Assembly: GCA_013350335.1 (NCBI GenBank) | Contig: CM023538.1 | Coordinates: 61,927,080-61,991,079 of the forward strand | Reading direction: 5' to 3' | Source: Chimonanthus salicifolius | Lineage: Eukaryota > Streptophyta > Magnoliopsida > Laurales > Calycanthaceae | DNA length: 64,000 nucleotides | Translations under genes and position numbers: made by a program | Notes under the pieces: model-generated | The model's database searches: none | What the model was told of the DNA's origin: nothing | What the model saw: the letters and a program-made list of their open reading frames with translations, nothing else | Shown: positions 54,740-64,000 of the stretch, piece by piece | Layout of the letters: each line of letters starts with the position of its first letter | Position numbering within the stretch: position 1 is the first letter of the stretch

Positions 54740-56080
54740 ATTTTTAATAGAGAAAACCTTTTATTTAAAAAAAAAGTTATTTTTTTTTCTGATTTTCTAT
54801 ATAAATATTGGTTATTCATCTAATTCACAATTGACTATAGATAAATTGTAACCCTAATAATCTCTTAAAGATGTAATACAGCTGACAGTCAATAAAATTT
54901 AGAATAATACCAAGGTTGCAGTCTTGGCAGGCAGGTGGCTTTGAGAGTCAAATCTTAACCTAGTAATGTTTAATTTGTGTCACTATTTTTCAACTCAACT
55001 CATATTCTAGTTTCCTCCAACTTCTTCATAAACCTACCTTTTTAAAAACTTTAACCCATTTTTAGAATTAGAAATCTGTTTTAACTGGAGGGGAAGTTGG
55101 TGTTCGGTTCTATTTTTTAACGTGTATTTTTTCCTTTCTTTCTTTTTAGGTCTATCTCTTTTAGACCTGTTTTCTCTTATACTCTTTTCCTTTTTAATAA
55201 AATTCATTTGTTACTGCTCAAAAATAAATAAATTAGAAATCCGTTTACAAAAAGAAAATCATTTGAATTTTGAAATTAAAGAATTCCTTCAAGCTTATTC
55301 CAAAGAGTTAATATGTCTTTGATGTAGAAATTAGTTTAATCTAATAAACAATTTCTTCCATTCATTTTGACTTACTTTCAGTCACTTTATAATTTTAATT
55401 GAATGAACAATGTCCAATTGTTCTATGCTCTTCTTTTGGTTTAATCCAAGTTCATTTCAACTTTTTCATTGATTTAGGTTCACAATTAAGGTCATTGAAC
55501 CATTTGTTGGAGCACAACTAGGACAGAGGAGATGGATCAAAAATCTCATTTAACAAAGAGAAATTTTCCACATGGGAACTTTCTACGAACATCAAATTAG
55601 GGTCCCTCTACACCTTTGCACTTCTAATTTCTTGTCTTTTGAGTCTATTTGGTTTTAAGAATGATGCCAATAAAATGTTAAAAACTGAACGGGCATAGAA
55701 GAATGCACTTGACAAGAACCTTAACACAATCAGTATGAGCTCATACTTAGAGTTTAAAAATTGTAAATTCAAGTATCATACACATCAGATGACGGTTGAA
55801 GCATAATAAAAAAATTAGCTAAATTCAACTATAAATGTGAAATTTAAATTCATGAGATAAATGACTTTGAAAATGTTGAAGATAAATATTTAACTGTTCT
55901 ACGTACACTAAGGGCTACTTAACGCATGGCAAATCCCCATTTCCAAAGACTTTTATATCATAAGACCATTAGTCCTAATTATACATAATTGATAAACTAA
56001 GATAATACCCACAAAAGTAGACAAGGGACAAACTTTACAATTACTACGGATTACAGAAAACAAGATAGAGCATCTAGTGA
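54740..56080. other. AT-rich spacer, no gene recognised
   Basis: Duplicate of 3651-5019. Open frames differ between the copies, which argues against coding. Confidence 0.55.
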
Positions 56081-56084
56081 GCAA

Positions 56085-56430
56085 ATACTTGGTAAAGTTC
56101 CTGATTAGATTAATGAGCTGAAAAGTATTGGCAATTATAACAGAGACAATGCCAATTAATATGGAAATTACTGCTGTTGGGTTCTTTGCATAGTTGCTTT
56201 GGTGATTACTTGCTTCCTCATAGCGATCATTGATTTCCTTAAATTTTTGAAGAAAGTATTTATCATCGACAGCAAGCCTTCCACCAACGTTGATCAGATC
56301 CCCAAATGTTGATTACTTCCCACAAAATTCTCGATTCCATGATTGCAAAGAATCCCTACATCCTTGTCGTTGGCGAAGAGGCAACCTATGAAGACGACGT
56401 CCACCATAGCGATAACTTCTTGTGCGAAAT
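56085..56430 (-). pseudogene. DUF247 C-terminal relic
   Basis: Duplicate of the relic at 5020-5382, with the same internal deletions relative to the 20594 gene. It also lost four bases at the old stop codon, so the frame would run past its end. This shows the relic predates the 7.2-kb duplication. Confidence 0.83.
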
Positions 56431-57203
56431 CAGAAATCTAATGGTAATGGAAACAATCAAAACACAAAATTAACGCCTACAAAAGAGAAGACGCAGATTT
56501 ATATGGTTCGGCCAAAGGTCTACATCCACGAGCAATACAGAGATTTTCCACTAAATCTGATAAGGAATACAATGCATGCTCGCTCTCACATTCAAACTCT
56601 CGGTTGCCCGAAAGGGGCTACAATGATTTACACAGTCAACACTGTTGGGAAGTGAAAACAGGAAGAAACTAAGAACTGTTTGTGGAGTAACAGTATGAGG
56701 AATATAAGACTGAATCGGTTCTCCATCAATTTTGACCCATATTTGAATTTCAACTGAAAATTTTGGATCCGACATAAAGTTCAAATATAAGATATTAGTA
56801 ATTTTTAAAAGTTCAAATAAGCATTCACAATATTAATATTTTTTTAATTTGTATTGACCAGAGTTTGTAAAATTTTGACAAATTACAATAAATTTTAATT
56901 AAATTTCAGCCAATATAAAAGATATAATTAATACAACTTACTTCTAAATTTCAGCTGGTGGTTTTATTAATATTGGAAAAATGATCCAAATATAAGTCTG
57001 TATTGATATGCCTAACTATAGATGTATCAGTATCGCATCAACAGTACATGACTATATTAATTCAAAAAAAAATCTTTTAGTAATTTTTTTTTTTTTAAAT
57101 TTACGTTTGAAAAATCGGAGAAGGGGTGATATCCATTGTCTTGCCCTTAAGGTACACCAAATAAAATCAATAGTGGCCCACTTCGTGATATGAGAGATTA
57201 CAA

Positions 57204-57353
57204 GCATTCAGACGTAAAATAAAATATATTTCATTGACAATATATTGCCCATACGCATTGCATTGTCTCAGCAATGTTGCATTCAGACGTAAAATAAAAT
57301 ATATTTCATTGACAATATATTGCCCATACGCATTGCATTGTCTCAGCAATGTT
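57204..57353. repeat. 75-bp tandem duplication
   Basis: GCATTCAGACGTAAAATAAA starts both units (57204 and 57279) and CTCAGCAATGTT ends both. The units are identical as far as I can read. The first segmental duplicate has only one version, so this is recent. Confidence 0.9.
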
Positions 57354-57909
57354 GCAACTCATTATCGTGGACACGTGAACAATTCGGCCAAAAGCAAAAT
57401 GTGTCCCAAAATCAATATTTTAGACCCCTGTATTGATTACCAAATTATTATAAAATAAAATTAAATAATTCCAATTTATTTTAATGAATTTAAGAATATA
57501 ATAAAATATTTTCATTTTATCGCAATAAACACCAAGCCCAAATCAATTCCCCATTGAAAAATATTAATTTAATATTAGAAAAGTCTACTTTCTTGGTCAT
57601 GGTCCTAAGCTTTTGGGATGTTGATAGGTTACCAAATTCACTGTAAATCAATTTGGTGTGGCTCTCAGATTCTACCAAATTCTAAAGGACATGTTTGGCA
57701 CTTCAAAAGAGTCGGAGAAACAAAACAATTTTCCATGAAAAGCACCATACCCCACTGATGGTTAATTAAGTATATTTTAATGCTGAAATTCAGTCCACCA
57801 ATTTCTCATCAACGTAATTTCAATCTATTCTATTAGTTTTTACATTATATTTACCATTTCATTCTAACAAATTTTGTGGGCACCTGTATATTTCCACACA
57901 TGATGATAC

Positions 57910-58170
57910 GGAATGTATATCGGTCAGATATCGACCGATATCCATAATATCGGTCTTTTTTCTTAAAAAAGAAAATCAAAACGGTGGTGGGCACTAGTTG
58001 ATATCTCGGCCAATATTTCGGCCGATATTTTCTTTTTCAATTTTTTTTTAAAAAAGCTTCCTTTTGAATTATTTATTTATTTTTTAATTCAGAAAAAATA
58101 AAATAAAAAAAAAATATCGATATTTAAAAAAAAATACAAAAGAGGAGAAAGAATTTTATCGGCCGATATC
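57910..58170. mobile_element. ATCGGCCGAT-type island, long degenerate form
   Basis: Duplicate of 7008-7312 with fewer intact TATCGGCCGATA words. It has the same GGTGGTGGGC core followed by GATATC. Confidence 0.5.
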
Positions 58171-58219
58171 GGGGTGACCGAATTTTTTCAATGTTAGAAT
58201 GCAAGTGTTCATTTTAAAT

Positions 58220-58524
58220 TATAATTATGAAAAATAATTTATAAAAAATAGATAATATTATTATAAGTTATATTATTAGGATTTACTTCATGAATATTAT
58301 TTAATAATTATATTTTATAAAATTTCTCAAAAAATATTAATATATCAGGTTATCCTTACTTATAGTTACCAAACAAAATTTTTACCTTTAGAGTTAGCTT
58401 TTATTTTACCACTGAAAATTACCAAACAAGATAAGAGTAATTTCAGTTCAAGAGTCACCCCCACTCAAAAGTGACTCTTGCTCGAAGTAATCCTCTAAAA
58501 TTTACCCCTCATCCAAGCACAGCC
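58220..58524 (-). mobile_element. MITE-like repeat, inward-facing copy 1
   Basis: Its right edge reads CCCCTCATCCAAGCACAGCC. Its reverse complement matches 59463-59765 through words such as GTTTGGTAACTATAAG and AACCTGATATATTAA. The terminus GGCTGTGCTTGGATGAGGGG resembles those of plant DNA transposons. Confidence 0.65.
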
Positions 58525-59462
58525 TAAGATGCTACTGGGACATGTTTGGCACTTCGAAAGAGCCGGAGAAACAAAATAATTTTCCATGAAAAGCACAAGA
58601 CCCCACTGATGGTTAAACATGTACTTTTTAAATTACCTTTTTAAGAACTTTTTTAGTACTTTTTTTCCTTTTTTTCAATTTAATAACATTTTGCATGCGT
58701 AATATGACTAAAGTTGATTATGAAATAACATGCAAAGCCCGTGTCTCGATTGAGTTGACTAAATAAGTATTTTTTTTTTGTCTCTTAATTTATTGTTTGT
58801 TTATTTGATTATTAATTTTTAATACATGTAAAAAAAATAAAATGAATAAAGGAAAGATTTTTAAAAATGGTCTAATATTTTACCTCAATTTAAAGATTAT
58901 TTTTCTTTTATATGTTTTGAAATAGACTTTAAATATTTTTTTTCTTTATTTTAAGTTATTGGGAAGCCTTTCCTATCTTTACTCAGCATATCTCACATAA
59001 ATTTGAATTTATTGCTTTTAAAATGAAAGTTGAAATACAATAAGGACACTCTCCAAATTAATCAGGTGTTCTAAGAGGCATCGATATTAGTCTTATTAAA
59101 ACATAATGAGAATGTTTAAAATAACAAAAAACTTAATTGTATATTTATAAAAAGTTTTAAATAGACTTTTCTACCAAGCTTCATGATTTAAATAGTGAGC
59201 GCGTAAACTTTTATCTATCCAATCATCTTATTTATTGATCTTAAACATTCATTAATTAATAATTCATTTGCCCGGAAGCTTTAAATGTAATTAATTTTTC
59301 ATTTTAGAGGTTGATATGAATATTCATGTGCATGACTAACGACACATTATATAGTTCATAAATCAAAAAATAAAGTTCAGAAATATAATCAAATATTTTA
59401 TATGAGGGGTATATTTTAAAGGGGGTCTCCACTTTTGCTCTCAACACCAATGCACTGCGTCT
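58525..59462. repeat. Third copy of a segmental flank
   Basis: It matches about 840-1640 and 51890-52700 (GGCACTTCGAAAGAG, GCATGCGTAATATGACTAAA, GTGTCTCGATTGAGTTGACT and so on). It is more diverged than the two 7.2-kb copies are from each other. It has no gene and lies exactly between two inverted copies of a MITE-like repeat. Confidence 0.8.
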
Positions 59463-59765
59463 AGGGCTGCGTTTGGATGAGGGATAAATTTTAAAGGGGT
59501 TGCCCCTGAGTAAGGTTCACCCTTGAGTAGGGGTCGAGTAGGAGTTACCCTTGAACAAGGGTTACCCTTATCTTGTTTAGTAATTACAGTGGTAAAGTGA
59601 GAACTGACCATAAGGGTAAAAATCTTGTTTTGTAACTATAAGCAGAGGTAACCTGATATATTAACAATTTTATTAGAATTAATATTTTTTTATTAAATTC
59701 AATATAATAAAAATGTAAAAAAATTATAAAACATAATTATTAAATAATATTCATCAATTAAAAGA
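59463..59765 (+). mobile_element. MITE-like repeat, inward-facing copy 2
   Basis: It starts GGGCTGCGTTTGGATGAGGG and is the inverted partner of 58220-58524. Its distal part merges into the tandem repeats at 59657-60130. Confidence 0.65.
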
Positions 59766-60130
59766 TATTTTAAATATTTTTGCTCCATAGGTGCAAAGAG
59801 GGGGGTAAAGAGGGGTAATATATTTACAATTTTATTAAATTCATATAATAAAAATAAATAAAACATGATTATTAAATAATGTTCATCTTAAAAAATATTT
59901 AAAAATATTTTTGCTCTATAGGTGCAAAGAGGAGAGGAGAGAAGGGGGGGGGGGGAGGGGGGGGGTAAGGGCAGAGAGGGGTAATGTATTAACAATTTTA
60001 TTAGAATAGATAATTTTATTAAATTTATATAATATAAAAAAAGATTAAAACATAATTATTAAATAATATTAATTAATTAAAAAATATTTTAAAATATTTT
60101 TGCTCCATAGGTGCAAAGATGCGTAAAGAG
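59657..60130. repeat. Tandem repeat, about 160-bp units
   Basis: About three units of the order TATTAACAATTTTATTAGAA, AAACATAATTATTAAATAAT, TTTTTGCTCCATAGGTGCAA, then GAGGGGTAA. The second unit carries a poly-G expansion (59947-59967). Confidence 0.75.
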
Positions 60131-60529
60131 GGTTTAAATGGGTAAAAAAAGGTAAAGAGGGTTAGAGGGGTAAAGAAGGGTAATATGTGCAAAGGGGGGT
60201 AAAGAATGGTAAAGAGGGTTTAGAGGGATAAAAAAGGGTCATAAGTGCAAAGAGGGGTAAAGAAGGGTAATAGGTGCAAAGGGGGGGTAAAGAGTTTAAA
60301 GGGGTAAATAAGGGTAATATGTGCAAAGAGGGGTAAAGGGGGGTAAATAGGGTTTAGAGGGGTAAAGAAGGATAACGAGAGTTTAGAGGGGCAAAGAATG
60401 GTAATAGATGCAAAGAGGGGTAAACAGGGTTTAGAGGGGTAAAGAAGGGTAAAGAGAGTTTAGAGGGGTAAAGAAGGGTAAAGATAGTTTAGAGGGGTAA
60501 AGAAGGATAATAGGTGCAAAGAGGGATAA
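60115..60529 (+). repeat. G-rich minisatellite, GGGGTAAAGAAGGGTAA type
   Basis: Variable short units built from AGAGGGGTAAAGAAGGGTAA, AGGGTTTAGAGG and AATAGGTGCAAAG. The plus strand has dozens of GGG or GGGG runs at short spacing, giving high G-quadruplex potential. It ends where the LTR-like TGTAACGCCCC begins. Confidence 0.85.
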
Positions 60530-61114
60530 TGTAACGCCCCGCCCTCTCCGAGAATTTCAGAGTCTAATTTTTTTTTTTAAATAAACATCGGAAGAGAGCG
60601 GGCGGCGTCACGACGCGAGTTAAGTTCAGACTACCCAAGTCTGAACCTTAACTGGCCACCCATGTGTACATGGAATAGACCATGATAGTGAATCACACAT
60701 GGAACTAACATCAACATGCGGAATAATCTAGATAATTGCGGAATAGAAAGACGAGATAGCAAGTAACAGTCTTAAATATTAAATAACATAGATCAACCAT
60801 CCACAGGTTATTATCCTAATCAAACCATAGCAAATAACGAATTATTACATGTCCAACAATAGTATTCAAATGACAGTAATATAACGTAATCCAAATCCAT
60901 CATTAAAGCACTTAGGCTCAGCTCCCCTCTCGGTCAATGACCTTTCCTTTCCCCTTGCTTGTACCTGCAATCTCCTCTGAGGATAGAATTAGAGCGTTAG
61001 ATCAACGCGCCCAGTAGGTTCCCGAATCAGGGCTACCACATGTTAGCATATAAAACATGCATATACATATCATAATACATGATCATCAAAACAGGTAAAA
61101 CAATGCTATGAAAT

Positions 61115-61380
61115 ATGCACATGCAATGAGCATCCCCCATCATGTACTTTCATAGCCATCACTTGACGTGCCTTGCACCGACAAGGTAAATTACAACAAC
61201 ATTCATCTCTTCTATAAGCGATGTACATGTAATGAGCAACCCCCATCATGTACCATCGTATCCATCACTTGACGTGCCTTGCACCGACAAGGTAAATTAC
61301 AACAACATTCATCTCTTCTATATAATATGTACATGCAATGGGCAACCCCCATCATGTACAACCGTAGCCATCACTGTAGA
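61115..61380. repeat. Tandem repeat, about 105-bp unit, 2.5 copies
   Basis: The units begin at 61115, 61221 and 61326 with ATGYACATGYAATGRGCA. The first two contain ACTTGACGTGCCTTGCACCG; the third is partial. It lies inside the LTR-like block. Confidence 0.88.
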
Positions 61381-62020
61381 ACTTCATTCATTATCCCATG
61401 ACTATGCATGAGATGCCAATGCCTGTATGCCATTTGTTAATGCATAATATATCATTTGAAACACATATATTAAAACAAGAGTATCATAAGAAATACTGGG
61501 TAAAACCGTGGTTACAAGTAGGTAGGAAACCTACTGAAGAATCCCTTCAGTAACTGATCTTTCTTTTGCGTCACCCGGTCACGACTCGTACGTCGTTCGA
61601 CTTCCGGTACCTTATCCATATATCAATCAATAAGTCATAACATCATTCACTTATTTAATCACATTATAGACCCATCCACATCATGTGGGGTTCGTGTCCG
61701 TACATCCAACCCTATGATCATTTCCATCATTGATCATTCGACTGGTATTTACAATTTTTGCCATTGACCTTAAACCATATTGAAACCAACATTCATAACC
61801 ATTCCACCATAGTGGGGTTCTATTACCCATTACCATATGGTTCTCCATTAGGATCTTTTTAAACCTTTTAATTCAACACGGAACCATTAACAATTACGAC
61901 TCATAAGCTTAGCCTATTTAACCCATGCCATGGTCCATAATTATCATGAATGATCCCCTAATTAAAACAGTCATAAGCTCCCATTTAAAACAGCCCATTA
62001 ATTATCAAAACAGCCCCATG

Positions 62021-63109
62021 GGGTTCGGCCATACTCATAGCCGAACCCTAGGGTTCACTTGATCCAATCAACACCATGATCACTCATGGTTTAATCATGC
62101 TAACTCAACCATGAATTAAACATGGTTCAGCCGCATATTAACCCACCAAAACAGTAGCATATTAATCCATTTATTACCATAAGAACACCATATCTTCATA
62201 TGGTTTTTAACTCACCAAAAACATGAAAGACTTACATGGGGTTCGGCCATCCAAGGTGGCCGAACCCTAGGTCCATGTTTTGGTCTTTCATACATATTTT
62301 TGGTGTCACTTATTCATATAAAAATCAGCACATCATTGCTGCACTTTAACCTCTCAAAACCATCTAATAAATTCATTATTTTGTTCAAATAACCATAACA
62401 CCTCATGGGATTCCGCCATCCAAGATGGCCAATCCCCATGGTCCGTTTTTCCAGTTTTAATCCACTGTTTTAGATCAGTAACTTAACCATAACATTACCA
62501 TGGTTCAGTCATATATTGGCCAACCAAAATCAGTAAATAATCTTCATGTAAATCACATAAAAACCCCATGGTAAAGTATGGTTTTTATCTCTCAAAACCA
62601 TCACCATTAACCATAAAATGATCACACCATTTCATGGGGTTCGGCCATGCTCATTGGCTGAACCCTATGGCCTTTGGTTTGAACCACTTAAACATGTCAT
62701 CTTATGTCTAATCTAATCATCCAAAACAGTAAGACATTTGCATGGTTTTATCTTACAAAAATCATCAAGATTTCAACATCAATTCATGGTGTTCGGCCAT
62801 CCAAGATGCCCGAACCCAATGAACCCTTTCATCATTTGATACCCAAGGTCTTAGACCCATGATACATTCAGCCATTCATGTTTTTAACCATTCTAAAACA
62901 TGTATTTAAATCTTAAATCAAAACCCAAAAACAGTCCACAAAATCCATGGTTTTCATGTTTCAAAACATGAAAACCAAGCCATCTCTTACATGGGGTTCG
63001 GCCCTTCATGGTGGCCGAACCCAATGGTTATTTTTACCATTTTAAATCCTCCACTAATCAAGGTTAAAACCTTGGTGTATTCGGCCATAACCATGGCCCA
63101 ATACACACC
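62021..63109. repeat. Series of seven TTCGGCCA hairpins
   Basis: Inverted repeats with the core GGGTTCGGCCA, a loop of 6-10 bases, then TGGCCGAACCC. They occur at 62021-62048, 62238-62267, 62407-62437, 62637-62665, 62789-62817, 62993-63022 and 63074-63109. Some stems are diverged but compensated or partly retained. Most are preceded by CATGG. Spacing ranges from about 80 to 230 bases. Confidence 0.8.
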
Positions 63110-63279
63110 CCATTTGCTCCATGTTATTATACCAAAATAACATATAAATACTTACCAAACTTCCAATCTTTCTCTTTGCCTTTGGTCCTTGGTTTCTCCC
63201 TTTTATTTCTTCCTTTCTTTTGCTGTTTTGTGCTTGATCTACTGGTACAAACACCTCTGCTATTCCAGCTAGGAAAAAA

Positions 63280-64000
63280 CGAATTTGAGAGAGGGAGAGA
63301 GAGAGAGATGGAAATTCTTGGATTTCCAATGTGAAAAATGGCCAACCTTGTGTGCTTATTGTTTTTGTAGTTCAGCCCCAAAAACCTCTCAATTCCCTCA
63401 TAACTTCTTGCTAAAAACGGTGGGCATTGGGTGCCATCCAAGGCACCCCTTGGCAGCTACCAATGCAGCCATACAGCTTCCCAAGCATCTCATCACAATC
63501 CCATGTATTCCCATTTAATACATCATGGAAATCACCCCAAACAAGTCCCCAACGTGTGGGACTTGTTTTGGTTGGTTTAAGACCAGCCAATCTCTTCAAA
63601 TTCCCTCTCAACTCACTGATTTTACAGCCCCTTGAATTTCCATTTTGACTCACCCAACTCAAGGTATTTTTATTCCAACCCAACTCATCACATTTAATGC
63701 ATTTCATTTAATGCATATGAGTTAACTCACCTTTTGATTTAATTCCAAGTCACCTCAATCCCACTCAACTGATTTGAATCGTGTTTGAGCTCCCTTGAGG
63801 GTTCACACGGTCAACAATAGTCAACTCGACCCGTTGGGTCCACTTTTAGCTCCTTGACCCGTTTTGACAACATGACCCATTTATGGCATTTTGGTCATTT
63901 CTAATTGGTTTTTACATATGGATCAAGCCTACCCATTTTTCCTCCACTTGATTTCCAATCAAATAGGCTTAACCCCCTTTAATTTAAATTCACAAAATGG
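63280..64000. other. LTR-like block, distal part, nothing recognised
   Basis: It contains a GAGAGGGAGAGAGAGAGAGA run (63288-63309) and ordinary mixed sequence. The minus-strand frames here have no family match I know. Confidence 0.4.

Larger units (their letters stand above)
51068..58190. repeat. Segmental duplication, copy 2
   Basis: Direct duplicate of 1-7320. It begins at the same TACAGTCCACATAC words with which the window starts, just inside the flank of a SINE. It carries the intact DUF247 gene, while copy 1 has the nonsense mutation. Copy 2 has a private 75-bp tandem duplication (57204-57353) and lacks the ATCGGCCGAT element of copy 1 at 6226. Confidence 0.9.
60530..64000 (-). mobile_element. 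Probable large LTR retrotransposon end (Ty3/gypsy-like), minus strand
   Basis: The block starts abruptly at TGTAACGCCCCGCCC, whose reverse complement GGGCGGGGCGTTACA is a typical plant LTR 3' end. The next stretch (60955-61030, GTACCTGC ... GAGCGTTAGATCAACGC) also looks like plant gypsy LTR sequence read backwards. No gag or pol frame is visible up to the window end and no second LTR can be seen, so the boundaries and superfamily are inferred. The short minus-strand frames at 63054-63707 show no domain. Confidence 0.55.

Noticed and set aside
60115..60529. Interstitial telomere array
   Set aside because: GGGTTTAG words occur but not as a regular heptamer array; the unit is GGGGTAAAGAAGGGTAA.
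63054..63707. Minus-strand open frames near the window end
   Set aside because: They overlap one another in different frames, include a GAGA-run translation and show no gag or pol motif.

Overview
This window is plant nuclear DNA, almost certainly from a flowering plant. It is AT-rich and full of transposon debris. It carries several single-exon genes of the plant-specific DUF247 (UPF0481, PF03140) family, relics of LINE, SINE, Ty1/copia and probably Ty3/gypsy retroelements, and many small hAT-type and Harbinger-type non-autonomous elements. The sequence alone does not identify the species. I see no rRNA gene, functional tRNA gene, CRISPR array or bacterial operon.

The conventional genes are one DUF247 cluster: four intact open reading frames (7784-9196 plus, 20594-22258 plus, 44263-45732 minus, 52878-54293 minus), one nearly full copy stopped at codon 41 (1800-3215 minus), and three decayed C-terminal pieces (5020-5382, 56085-56430 and 39910-40116, all minus). 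A two-exon C-terminal fragment of a FLX-like coiled-coil gene lies at 13768-14200.

Layout. 1-7320 and 51068-58190 are direct segmental duplicates of about 7.2 kb, each with a DUF247 copy and the same DUF247 relic. 7590-9590 is an older inverted copy of the DUF247 gene and its flanks. 58525-59462 is a third copy of the segment's flank, bracketed by two inverted copies of another repeat. 12.6-18.5 kb holds a copia tail, the FLX-like fragment, an L1-type LINE and an RTE-type LINE. 22.87-26.2 kb and 29.2-38.4 kb are a second, older direct duplication whose two copies have since received different insertions, so each gives the empty site for elements in the other. 39.9-43.45 kb is a non-autonomous copia-like LTR element inserted in a DUF247 relic. 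59.5-60.5 kb is a tandem-repeat and G-rich minisatellite region, and 60.53 kb to the end looks like the terminus of a large minus-strand LTR retrotransposon with a regular series of hairpins.

The most striking signal is a family of short elements built almost wholly from the palindromic motif ATCGGCCGATAT. About ten islands occur. Four have termini of the CAGGGGTTTAAA...TTTAAACCCCTG type and perfect 8-bp target duplications, which makes them hAT-superfamily MITEs; paralogous empty sites show that two of them inserted after the local duplication. The DUF247 genes are related duplicates rather than a pathway. The family has been genetically tied to self-incompatibility in grasses, but nothing here demonstrates such a role.
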